NCBI GenBank assembly: GCA_003149345.1 | Contig: QFWI01000009.1 | Location: 1 to 64,000 of the forward strand | Length of the DNA stretch: 64,000 nt | Direction of reading: 5' to 3' | DNA from: Vampirovibrio chlorellavorus | GTDB lineage: Bacteria > Cyanobacteriota > Vampirovibrionia > Vampirovibrionales > Vampirovibrionaceae | Part shown: positions 7,883 through 15,190 of the stretch, in pieces | Layout: each line of letters begins with the position of its first letter | How positions within the stretch are numbered: the first letter of the stretch is position 1 | The notes under the pieces: model-generated | The model's input: the letters and a program-made list of their open reading frames with translations, nothing else | Told to the model about the DNA's origin: nothing | Database searches by the model: none | Translations under genes and position numbers: made by a program

Positions 7883-9049
7883 CTAGCCCGAGCGGTGGGT
7901 GACCAAAAAACTTTCGAGCTGACTCAAAGCCTCTTTGCAGTCTTTCTTCCCGAAACCGATCCGAAAGTGCGCTGAATAAGGGCCATACAAGCTGCCGGGC
8001 AAAACCATTACCCCGGTGGCCTTCAACAAGTTTTGGCACAACGAATCCGCTGTTTTGTCCCTCAGATAGCGAGAAAACCCCAAACAGCCGCCCCGAGGGC
8101 GAACCCAACGGCAATGCTCGCCCATCCGCTCAAAAAACTGATCCATCATCGGCAAATTCGCCCTCATTTGCTGAAGATTCCGCTCCACAATGGCCGCCCC
8201 ATCCCGCAAAGCGCTCAAAGCCAGCACCTCACCGGGTGACGTCACGCAAATACTGGTGTAATGCTTGATATCAATGGCCTTCTCCAAGACTTCCGGGGCC
8301 TGAGAGGCAACCCAGCCGATCCGCAAGCCGGGCAAGCCATAGGCCTTGGATAAGCTAGACACGCTGATGCCCCGCTCATACAAGGTGGCCACGGGTGGCA
8401 GGCGATCCGCCACATCAATCTCCATCAGACGGTACACCTCATCGGAGAACAGGTAAATCCCACGTTTTCGGGCCATTTCAACCAGTTCAGACAGAACCGA
8501 GAGCGAGGGGAGCGCCCCGGTGGGGTTGTTCGGAAAATTAATAATGATGACCCGGGTATTGGGCGTCAGCGCCGCTTGAATCCGATCCAGCTCCAATTGC
8601 CAACCGGTCGCTTCCCGGAGACTGACCGTGGACACTTGGCACAGGCTGGCCGGAATGGATAGCAAAGACTGGTAACAGGGCGTAATGACCACGGCATGAT
8701 CCCCTGGGGTCAAAAGGCCCTGCAAGGTGCAGAGAATGGCCTCAGCGGCCCCGGCGAACACCCCGACCCGCTGAGCCGTCAGCGTATCGTATTGCTGGGC
8801 AATGGCTTCTCTTAAAACCATTGAACCTTTCGGATGGGTGTAGTCCAGGCTGGTTTGTGCCCACAGCGCCTCTAACTCGGCGTTCATCAAAGGCAGTAAC
8901 GCCGACAGGGACATGGTTTCCAGCCCAGACGCGCATAAGGAAACACGCATCCGGGGTTCGTGCCTCAAAAGGTATTGTTCCAGTTCAAAAGGGGGAAACA
9001 TGGGGGCAAATCCCGCTTGAGCATTTTGATCGACTTCAGTTACCATCAT
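7883..9049 (-). CDS. class I/II PLP-dependent aminotransferase
   Basis: 388 residues from the ATG at 9049 (a second Met follows at once). Fold-type I marks are present: TPCYQSL, NFPNNPTGALPS, FSDEVYRLM and the PLP lysine in SSLSKAYGLPGLRIGW. It looks like the capreomycidine synthase/aspartate aminotransferase-like branch, whose members often start FxLExYxxxHE as here (MFPPFELEQYLLRHE). The substrate is unknown. The frame stays open about 85 codons upstream, but that part has no homology character and would run into the divergent gene at 9174. Confidence 0.82.
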   Translation of the reverse strand: MMVTEVDQNAQAGFAPMFPPFELEQYLLRHEPRMRVSLCASGLETMSLSALLPLMNAELEALWAQTSLDYTHPKGSMVLREAIAQQYDTLTAQRVGVFAGAAEAILCTLQGLLTPGDHAVVITPCYQSLLSIPASLCQVSTVSLREATGWQLELDRIQAALTPNTRVIIINFPNNPTGALPSLSVLSELVEMARKRGIYLFSDEVYRLMEIDVADRLPPVATLYERGISVSSLSKAYGLPGLRIGWVASQAPEVLEKAIDIKHYTSICVTSPGEVLALSALRDGAAIVERNLQQMRANLPMMDQFFERMGEHCRWVRPRGGCLGFSRYLRDKTADSLCQNLLKATGVMVLPGSLYGPYSAHFRIGFGKKDCKEALSQLESFLVTHRSG

Positions 9050-9173
9050 GGGATAAGCTCGGGGGCAATGGCAATCATTATTTGGAGACGCTTGGAAAAG
9101 TTTTGATGCCGGGTGATAGCCTTGGCCGGAATCCCCGTTTAAAACAGGCGCACTGAACGCTGAAAGGAGAGCC

Positions 9174-9932
9174 ATGGGGCTTTTGAAAAACCAGTCGGAT
9201 TTACGGGCCTTGAGACAGGCCGGAAAGATCACCCAAACGGTATTGGCCGCCTTACAAGCCCACTGCCAGCCCGGAACTCCCTTGGCCGCACTGGAACAAT
9301 TGGCCAATCAGCTGCTGGCCCAGCACCGTTCCACCGCCCCCTTTAAAAGCTTTAACGGCTTTAATCACGCCATTTGCGTGTCCATCAACGAAGAAATCGT
9401 GAATGGCCCGCCCTCTCGCCAGCGGGAATTACAAGCGGGCGATTTGGTCAGTATCGCCACCGCCGCCGAACATCGCAATATTCACGCCAAAGCGGCCCGT
9501 AGCTTTTGGGTCGGATCGCCTCCACAACCCGGCTTGCCCGACTTGATAGCGGGCACAAACGCGGTCATTCAACGCGTGGTGGCGGCAGGGCCCTCCCTGC
9601 AAACGCTGAACGAATTGCTGGCCATAGTTCCGCAAACCGCCCAGGACTTTGGTCTCACCGTTATTGCCGGTCTGGGCGGCTCCGGCATTGGCAAACAGCT
9701 CCATCAAGCCCCCGATGTGCCCAATGATCCGGCCGACTTGCAAACCGTGATTCCCCTCACCCCGGGCCTCTGCTTTACATTAATGCCCATGCTCTCTACC
9801 GGAAGCACCCAGTTTACAGTGGCGGAGGACGGCTGGACGTTTTTGACCGAGGATGGCAGCCTGGCCGCCCACGTGGCCGACACCCTGCTGGTCACCGAAT
9901 ACGGGCTGGAAAATATCACCGGCTCCCCCTAA
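9174..9932 (+). CDS. methionine aminopeptidase-fold protein lacking all metal ligands
   Basis: 252 residues, the usual type I MetAP length, alignable along the whole pita-bread fold: SFNGFNHAICVSINEEIVNGPP, ELQAGDLVSIATAA, TVIAGLGGSGIG, LTPGLCFTLMPML, GWTFLTEDGSLAAHVADTLLVT. By comparison with the E. coli enzyme, His79 is Asn77, Asp97 is Ala95, Asp108 is Lys106, His171 is Ser170, Glu204 is Met204 and Glu235 is Ala235. All five metal ligands and the catalytic His are therefore gone, while the scaffold is intact. It cannot be a normal peptidase; a binding or regulatory role is likely (inference). Good GAAAGGAGAGCC ribosome binding site. Divergent from the aminotransferase. Confidence 0.85.
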   Translation: MGLLKNQSDLRALRQAGKITQTVLAALQAHCQPGTPLAALEQLANQLLAQHRSTAPFKSFNGFNHAICVSINEEIVNGPPSRQRELQAGDLVSIATAAEHRNIHAKAARSFWVGSPPQPGLPDLIAGTNAVIQRVVAAGPSLQTLNELLAIVPQTAQDFGLTVIAGLGGSGIGKQLHQAPDVPNDPADLQTVIPLTPGLCFTLMPMLSTGSTQFTVAEDGWTFLTEDGSLAAHVADTLLVTEYGLENITGSP

Positions 9933-10038
9933 AACTATCCAGCGAGATCCCGGACTGGACTCCTGCTTGACCCCGCCTGACGGCAGGAGTAAGGTAAGGG
10001 CGTCTCCGTATTGATTACATGTGAGAGAGGCCCGCGCC

Positions 10039-10614
10039 ATGATTAGCGAAACCCTGAAGGTAGAAACGGCAGCTTGCCACGATGCCATTGAAAACGCCAA
10101 GCGGTTCACCCGCCTGGGCAGTGAGGATTTTAGCCGGGATGAATACGTGGAGATGCTGTCCCGCTTCTACGGATTCTACAAACCGCTGGAGGAATCATTT
10201 CGGCGTCACCCAGCCTTGATGGAAGCGTTACAGTACCAGCAGCGCTTTAAATTGCCTTTGCTCACTCAGGATTTAACCGATTTGGGCGTGAGTCCGCAGG
10301 CCCTGGAAGCCTTGCCCCTTTGCACGGACTTGCCACCGACCGAATCCATGGCGCAGGCATTGGGGTGTATTTATGTCATGGAAGGCTCCACCCACGGGGC
10401 GCAATTTATCGCCAAACGGCTTCAAGCCCAACTCCAGCTGGATGAAAAGGGGTTGCGCTACTACCGGGGCTATGGCTCCCAGACCATGAGCCAGTGGAAA
10501 GCGTTTAAAGACTATCTGGATACCACCATCACTCCGGCGGAAGAACCGGTGGTGGTAGCAGCGGCCACACGGGCCTTTGAGTGCCTGCAGCGCTGGATGG
10601 ACAGTGACAATTAA
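10039..10614 (+). CDS. biliverdin-producing heme oxygenase
   Basis: 191 residues from ATG 10039, preceded by GAGAGAGG with 8-nt spacing. The all-helical heme oxygenase fold is indicated by LKVETAACHDAIE with the proximal heme His at residue 14, FYGFYKPLEESF, and GCIYVMEGSTHGAQFIAKRL, the BphO-like distal helix with Gly residues. It cleaves heme to biliverdin, CO and iron. No phytochrome or bilin reductase is nearby, so it may serve iron recovery. It is followed after 17 bp by a YciI-like gene, probably an operon. Confidence 0.82.
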   Translation: MISETLKVETAACHDAIENAKRFTRLGSEDFSRDEYVEMLSRFYGFYKPLEESFRRHPALMEALQYQQRFKLPLLTQDLTDLGVSPQALEALPLCTDLPPTESMAQALGCIYVMEGSTHGAQFIAKRLQAQLQLDEKGLRYYRGYGSQTMSQWKAFKDYLDTTITPAEEPVVVAAATRAFECLQRWMDSDN

Positions 10615-10631
10615 GAAGGACTACTGATTGT

Positions 10632-10928
10632 ATGTTTGCCGTAATTTTGACCTACAAGCAACCCATGCCCGTGGTGGAAGCCCACACGACTGCCCATCGG
10701 GCCTATCTGGATCGGTACTACCAGCAGGGCGTCTTTTTAATTTCAGGACGGCAAAATCCCCCACAAGGCGGGGTGATTCTGGCCAAGGCCGATAGCCGGG
10801 AACACTTGCTGCGCATTCTGGCGGAAGACCCCTTCCACACCGAAAACGTGGCCGAATACGCCATTTACGAATTTACCCCCACCAAATTCCAGCCTTGTCT
10901 GGCGGAGTGGCTGGACGGGCAAGCATAG
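10632..10928 (+). CDS. YciI-like protein (YCII domain)
   Basis: 98 residues, a single dimeric alpha/beta-barrel YCII domain. It has HTTAHRAYLDRYYQQGVFLISGRQNPPQGGVILAKADS, including the conserved His-Asp pair (H21 and D27) of the family and the C-terminal EDPFHTENVAEYAIYEFTP. Related to muconolactone isomerase-type folds, though the family's substrates are unknown. It lies 17 bp downstream of heme oxygenase in the same orientation, which suggests co-expression. Confidence 0.82.
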   Translation: MFAVILTYKQPMPVVEAHTTAHRAYLDRYYQQGVFLISGRQNPPQGGVILAKADSREHLLRILAEDPFHTENVAEYAIYEFTPTKFQPCLAEWLDGQA

Positions 10929-10963
10929 GCCCGTCTGGCCCGTGGAGATGAACGCTGTAAATT

Positions 10964-11022
10964 AGGCCAATGAGTAATCATGTCTCGGAAACCTACCCGG
11001 CAATTCTAGACCAATGAGTAAT
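10964..11022. repeat. two direct copies of a 15-bp motif upstream of the next gene
   Basis: AG(G/A)CCAATGAGTAAT occurs at 10964-10978 and 11008-11022, 44 bp apart, about four helical turns. Both lie upstream of the gene at 11096 and may be operator half-sites. Confidence 0.4.
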
Positions 11023-11095
11023 GGTTGGCGGCGTGGGGCTGTTCTTTAATGGTGGGCACAAACACAGTCGTCTATTGTTAGGATGAGGTGCGGCC

Positions 11096-11425
11096 ATGGT
11101 TGCCACATTGGTAAAGCTCAGCGTTTTTCGTCGGCGAAAAGTACGGGAGCGTGTCCTGGATGCCCTGGAGCAGTTTTATCAGAACGTGACCCTCCCGCTA
11201 GAGGATCGCAATCGGGAGATCGATTCCGACGCACTGGAAAGTTTGCTGGTGCAAGTGCTGGGCGAACACTGGGTGGATGGACTGGATTCCAGCCGTCAGC
11301 GGGATTTGCTGGAAGAACGCTGCGAACGGTTTTCTCGCCGTTTAAAAGCGGGCTTAAAACTGAAACTGAAAACCCTGCGTCGCTTTGAAACCTTGCAACC
11401 CACACCCAGACCGTTTACCCCTTGA
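11096..11425 (+). CDS. small charged protein of unknown function
   Basis: 109 residues, rich in Arg, Glu and Leu, predicted mostly helical, with no membrane segment or Cys motif. The ATG follows GATGAGGTGCGGCC (AGG-type ribosome binding site). It converges with and overlaps by 11 bp the gene at 11415. I do not recognise a family. Confidence 0.5.
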   Translation: MVATLVKLSVFRRRKVRERVLDALEQFYQNVTLPLEDRNREIDSDALESLLVQVLGEHWVDGLDSSRQRDLLEERCERFSRRLKAGLKLKLKTLRRFETLQPTPRPFTP

Positions 11426-12161
11426 ATCCCGTCGGATCCTCAATGGCCATCAGGGCTCGGGCCCCCTCAAGCAAGGCCTCCTGAATCAGCCCGGCGCCAT
11501 AGCGTAACACCGGATCCCCGTGGCCGGGTAAAACCACTTCAATATCCAACCCACGCAGGACTTGTAGCCCCTGAATGGCGTCCCTGTGGCGGGCGTAAAG
11601 CTCAACGGCCTGCTGTTCGCCCTCTTCGGCATCCCCCTGAGATAGCCACTGAAGCGATACCCGCTGGAACGGATGACCCATCAGCGCATCACCCACCACC
11701 AGGATGCGATCCCCAGCATGGTACAAGGCGCATTCGCCCGGCGTTTTCTGATCCTGAAGGGCAATGGCCTGCCACCCATTGGGAAAGGCCGTTACAGCCC
11801 GATAGGTATGATCCGGCGGACTGTCCAGGAGGGGCGCATCCGCTTCCGGGGCGAACACGGGAATGTGGAAAGCCTCCCAAAAGGCCTGACTGGCCCGCTC
11901 ATGATGGGCGTTGGTTAAAATCACGCTGTGCGGTCTGGGCAGGGCTAAAAAGGCGTCCAGCACCTCCGGCCCGGCGCACGGAGGATCCACCAGAAAGGCC
12001 TGCTGCCCCTGGGTTTGAATGAGGTAACCATTGCAATCCATTTCCAAGGCATCGACATACGTTGACCACAACCACACCCCTTCCGTAACGCAATGCGGAA
12101 AGGCCCGATCGGGAAGACTCATGCCGGCGTGTTCGTAGCGCTGATAAGGAACTTTTTTCAT
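11415..12161 (-). CDS. metallo-beta-lactamase-fold protein with an altered metal site
   Basis: 248 residues with the MBL outline: VDALEMDCNGYLIQT, FLVDPP, VILTNAHHERAS, ALYHAGDRILVVGDALMG and the late VVLPGHGDPV. The standard HxHxDH motif reads NAHHER, so the first His, the Asp and the last His are changed; the His of LPGHG and Asp of GDAL remain. It may bind one metal or none. Some MBL subfamilies carry an HHxR version of this site, so it need not be inactive. The start has GGGAG 10-11 nt upstream. Confidence 0.72.
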   Translation of the reverse strand: MKKVPYQRYEHAGMSLPDRAFPHCVTEGVWLWSTYVDALEMDCNGYLIQTQGQQAFLVDPPCAGPEVLDAFLALPRPHSVILTNAHHERASQAFWEAFHIPVFAPEADAPLLDSPPDHTYRAVTAFPNGWQAIALQDQKTPGECALYHAGDRILVVGDALMGHPFQRVSLQWLSQGDAEEGEQQAVELYARHRDAIQGLQVLRGLDIEVVLPGHGDPVLRYGAGLIQEALLEGARALMAIEDPTGFKG

Positions 12162-12375
12162 GCCAATACCGCTCCCAATTCAAGCCCCGGTGACCGAATT
12201 TTTTAAGTTTTTTAACGGGACTGGGTGATCAAAATGAAACAGAGTGATCCCCGACCTTGCGATTTGCCATTCCCGCGCCGGTTTATCCCGCGCTGGGAAT
12301 TTGCGCTTCAATCATGCGCTCCATTTCCGGCTGAAGGGTATTTTCATTGTTGTGACGAGCCGGAATCCGCATCCG

Positions 12376-12501
12376 TTACAGCTCCTGGCGTAACAGGCGA
12401 TTGATCAGGACACTGGGATCTTCATTGCCCGATTGCTGCCGCAGTTGCTCAATAAACAAGGCCGTATCGTTATCCAGAGACAGGACATAGGTGGTTTTCA
12501 T
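12376..12501 (-). CDS. short ribbon-helix-helix-type regulator, possibly truncated
   Basis: 41 codons from ATG 12501. The sequence MKTTYVLSLDNDTALFIEQL followed by a helix-turn and DPSVLINRLLRQEL fits an RHH DNA-binding monomer (beta strand, two helices). The ribosome binding site AAAGGAA is 6 nt upstream. After the TAA (12376-12378) the same frame continues for 30 sense codons to a second TAA at 12283-12285, encoding a plausible charged tail (HNNENTLQPEMERMIEAQ). This may be a nonsense mutation in a longer RHH gene. No toxin gene is adjacent. Confidence 0.6.
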   Translation of the reverse strand: MKTTYVLSLDNDTALFIEQLRQQSGNEDPSVLINRLLRQEL

Positions 12502-12920
12502 CACAGGTTCCTTTCAGTCGATCGTTTTTGTCATACGGCCAATGTATCGGTGTTGCCAGGGGTCGCACAATTACCCGGAGGTTTAGGCTGTCTCCATCCT
12601 GAATAGCTAGCCTGCAAAGCTAGCTGGTCGGCTAGGTCAGTGTAGACAATCGGTGAATTGCTGTGTGTGGATTGACTTGCCACAATAAGCTTCTGTTTGC
12701 GCAACTTGATTTCCTCGATCGCTTTGATCGATGGATGAATGAGCCAGAAAGCGGGGGATTCTGTTTTTGACCCCGGAAGATGGCAAGAACGAAACCGATA
12801 AGTGGCTGGTGGCCTCGGAACAAGCTTTTTCGGGCAGAGGCTGGTTCAGTTTCAAGCCACTGCAAGTCAAGTCACTGGAAGTTTCAACAGAAGCAGCTGA
12901 TAGCAACCAAAGGAGACGCG
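12502..12920. other. intergenic region between the RHH gene and the membrane operon
   Basis: About 420 bp. It contains the AAAGGAA ribosome binding site of the divergent RHH gene and a short palindromic AGCTAGC-rich patch near 12605-12625. A frame open from 12780 into the next gene has no ribosome binding site and no protein-like character, so I treat it as non-coding. Confidence 0.4.
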
Positions 12921-13367
12921 ATGATGAGCGACCAAGGGTATTCTTCAGAATATGGCAGTGAGAACAGCTACGGCGCTGACACATCCGAAAAGAGCAAGGA
13001 AGGCTTGACCGCAGTCAAGGAACGGGTCAGCGAACAGGCCAACGAGATTAAAGGAAAGCTGAAGGAACAGGCCTCCAGCCTGGGCAACCAACTGGGACAA
13101 AAAATCGACAGTGCCCGCGGTAAAACTTCCGCCCAGCTCCGCCAGACGTCCCAACGGATTGGCCACTGGGCCTCCTATGTGGAAAGCAAGGACGCCAAAG
13201 GCATGTCCGATGATTTACTGCGCTCCTCTCGTGAATTGATTCGCCAAAATCCGGGGAAGAGCCTGATCCTTGGGCTGGTGGCTGGCATCTTGCTGGGCCG
13301 GTTATTATCCGGGGAGCGCACTTACCGTTATCCCCTGCTCAGGGCGTTTCAAAACCCGGAACATTAA
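12921..13367 (+). CDS. ElaB/YqjD/DUF883-like membrane-anchored stress protein
   Basis: 148 residues from ATG 12921 (or 12924), preceded by AGGAG. A long charged, helical N-terminal region (KEGLTAVKERVSEQANEIKGKLKEQ) ends in RELIRQNPGKSLILGLVAGILLGRLL, the hallmark tail of the ElaB/YqjD family: a basic NP-G motif followed by one C-terminal transmembrane helix. E. coli YqjD binds stationary-phase ribosomes and anchors them to the membrane. It is first in a three-gene operon with a YqjE-like protein. Confidence 0.75.
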   Translation: MMSDQGYSSEYGSENSYGADTSEKSKEGLTAVKERVSEQANEIKGKLKEQASSLGNQLGQKIDSARGKTSAQLRQTSQRIGHWASYVESKDAKGMSDDLLRSSRELIRQNPGKSLILGLVAGILLGRLLSGERTYRYPLLRAFQNPEH

Positions 13368-13433
13368 CCGGCAGCTTTCAGCCTGACGGCGCTCAGATTT
13401 TTAGCACCGGTTTCCTGTGCCAGTTGATCGGGT

Positions 13434-13475
13434 CAAATTCAGACGACCAAATTCAGACGACCAAATTCAGACGGA
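13434..13475 (+). repeat. three tandem copies of a 14-bp unit upstream of a ribosome binding site
   Basis: CAAATTCAGACGAC is present at 13434-13447 and 13448-13461 exactly, and at 13462-13475 with the last bases changed to GGA, which forms part of the GGAGG ribosome binding site (13473-13477) of the next gene. Copy-number change could alter translation. Confidence 0.8.
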
Positions 13476-13489
13476 GGTAGATTTCCGGC

Positions 13490-13867
13490 ATGAGTGCATC
13501 ATTGCTATCGGGGTCATCGGGTCGCCCAGACTCACTGACGTTCAGCCAACTGGTTCGCGATTTAATCGTCAAGGTCGGCGAACTGTTAACCACCCAAATC
13601 GCCCTGACCAAAGCGGAACTCAAGGCTGAAAGCCAAAAACTGATGGTTGCGGTGGTATTGGGTCTGGTGGCCTTGCTGGCAGGCTTTACCAGCCTGCTAC
13701 TGGGAGGCATCAGCATCGTCCTGCTCCTGTCTCAGTGGCTGAACGTGGTGTGGGCTTCGCTGATCACCACGGGGCTGTATCTGCTGGTAACCGGCTTGCT
13801 GGTGATGGGCGTGATCCTGGAGTTACGCAAGAACAGTGAGCAAATGCAGGTGGATACACCAGCCTGA
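13490..13867 (+). CDS. YqjE-like (phage holin / Holin-X superfamily) membrane protein
   Basis: 125 residues. An amphipathic N-terminal helix (LTFSQLVRDLIVKVGELLTTQIALTKAELKAE) is followed by two transmembrane helices (about 49-77 and 83-112). The pattern RDLxxxxGELLxxQIxLxKAELKxE is characteristic of the DUF1469/YqjE family. Second gene of the yqjDE-like operon; the start is preceded by GGAGG. Confidence 0.75.
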   Translation: MSASLLSGSSGRPDSLTFSQLVRDLIVKVGELLTTQIALTKAELKAESQKLMVAVVLGLVALLAGFTSLLLGGISIVLLLSQWLNVVWASLITTGLYLLVTGLLVMGVILELRKNSEQMQVDTPA

Positions 13868-13891
13868 AACGTCTAATCGAAGGAGTCCGCC

Positions 13892-14173
13892 ATGACCACC
13901 ATGGGCGAATTGCGCACCAAGCGCAACGTTAAAGAACAGGAAATTACCGAGATTGCCCACAAAATTGAAGACCGGCTGGATTTTTACAAGGACTGGCAGC
14001 AGCGGGTCAAGGATTCTCCCCTCAAAAGTTTTGGCTACGTGCTGGGGGCTGGCTTTTTGTTGGGCAGCGGGCTGTCCAGCGGTCTGCTGCAAGACCTGAT
14101 ACGCCCCGTGGTCAGAGTAGCCCAACTGGCCACATTGGGGTATCTGCTGAACTGGTTGCGCAGCGCCCGATAA
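13892..14173 (+). CDS. small membrane protein, third gene of the YqjDE-like operon
   Basis: 93 residues, with ATG preceded by GAAGGAG. A charged helical N-terminal half (TKRNVKEQEITEIAHKIEDRLDFYKDWQQRVKDSPL) is followed by one or two hydrophobic segments (about 48-62 and 70-88). The position matches yqjK of the enterobacterial yqjDEK operon, but the sequence does not let me assign it. 24 bp after the YqjE-like gene. Confidence 0.6.
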   Translation: MTTMGELRTKRNVKEQEITEIAHKIEDRLDFYKDWQQRVKDSPLKSFGYVLGAGFLLGSGLSSGLLQDLIRPVVRVAQLATLGYLLNWLRSAR

Positions 14174-14182
14174 TGACGAAAA

Positions 14183-14206
14183 CCGGAACCATGCGGTTCC
14201 GGCTTT
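14183..14206 (+). terminator. intrinsic-terminator-like hairpin after the YqjDE-like operon
   Basis: A perfect 8-bp stem CCGGAACC/GGTTCCGG (14183-14190, 14195-14202) with an ATGC loop is followed by CTTTC. The T-tract is short. Confidence 0.5.
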
Positions 14207-14687
14207 CAGAGTTCCACTTATCCCAGCCCATCATCACTCTACCCGACTCTACCCAAAAATCTGTCGTGCGCACTGAATTCGGCCCTGAAGCGTGGCGATT
14301 GAGCGATACGCCCCTGCCAGGCCCAGTCTGCCGAAGTCAATGCCCAGGAAAGATCCTGAATATCGCCTTCTGAATATAGCTTTTCGATGGATGATGCCGC
14401 TGTTGCGGCGGATGGGGTCAACACGCCCACGCCACGGTAGACGCTTGCCACACACGTTCGGATTTATCCTGTGTCCATATCGATGCCTCTCTCTGCCAAG
14501 CCGTCACCGGGCCTGCCGCCCAGTGAATCGTGTTCGACCCATCAACGGGTCACCCAACAATAGAATAAAAACAATCAATAAGGGCGAATTGCCAGCCCTT
14601 ACAAATAATTACAAACCAGACTACAAACCGGGCCACAAACACAATCAGAGCGCCTTTGCGAGCATGCATTCCTCGGTGGACAGCTCC
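14207..14687. other. intergenic region with a minus-strand terminator-like hairpin
   Basis: About 480 bp. At 14579-14599 an AAGGGC/GCCCTT stem read on the minus strand is followed by a T-rich stretch, fitting a terminator for the minus-strand gene at 14688. Around 14595-14640 a loose 11-12-bp repeat of (A/C)TACAAAC(C) occurs. A plus-strand frame through this region lacks a ribosome binding site and looks non-coding. Confidence 0.4.
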
Positions 14688-14963
14688 CTATCGCTTCCAC
14701 AGCCATTTTTTGAATTTCTGGCACAGTAAAATCAGGGGATAGCCGATGAAAAACACCGCGTCCGAAAAAATGCCCACCAACAGCACCCCTGCTTCCACTA
14801 TCTCTGCTTTCAATGAGCGTTTCTTGTTCGCTTGTTGACTCTCCGCGGCTTTGCTTGCAGCTGGGGTTTTGGCTGGCTTGTTGATTCCAGCGGGTGTTGA
14901 AGCCCGGAGTGGCTTTAAGTTGAGTAAGGGCGTTTGCAGAGTGGACAGGGTAATGGGGGACAT
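14688..14963 (-). CDS. small tail-anchored membrane protein of unknown function
   Basis: 91 residues. A low-complexity Pro/Ala/Ser/Thr N-terminal half is followed by a charged KKRSLKAE linker, a membrane segment (about 57-80, VGIFSDAVFFIGYPLILLCQ) and a basic tail KFKKWLWKR. The design (disordered N-terminus, one membrane segment, basic end) recurs in other unknown proteins here. No clear ribosome binding site. Confidence 0.45.
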   Translation of the reverse strand: MSPITLSTLQTPLLNLKPLRASTPAGINKPAKTPAASKAAESQQANKKRSLKAEIVEAGVLLVGIFSDAVFFIGYPLILLCQKFKKWLWKR

Positions 14964-15190
14964 GGCGTTGGAAAGTCCAAAAATTGAATGCTACGGAGCC
15001 TTGTATAACCGGAGAAAAAGCAGCAGGCGGTACTCTGGTAAAACCGGTGAAGCCACACTGTTGCCTTTTTAGAGAAATTGCATTCAACGGACACGGAAAT
15101 CCCCGGAAGCTCCCTGGAAGCTTCAAGGTATATCAAACCCAGCGGCTGAGAGATAATAGAAACCTTATGACCTGTTTGAGGATAAAGCGG

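Noticed and set aside
12780..12920. Longer N-terminus of the YqjD-like protein
   Set aside because: The AGGAG at 12911-12915 and family length fix the start at 12921; the upstream frame has no family resemblance.
14292..14729. 145-codon plus-strand frame
   Set aside because: No ribosome binding site, odd composition, and it overlaps a more protein-like minus-strand gene and its terminator.
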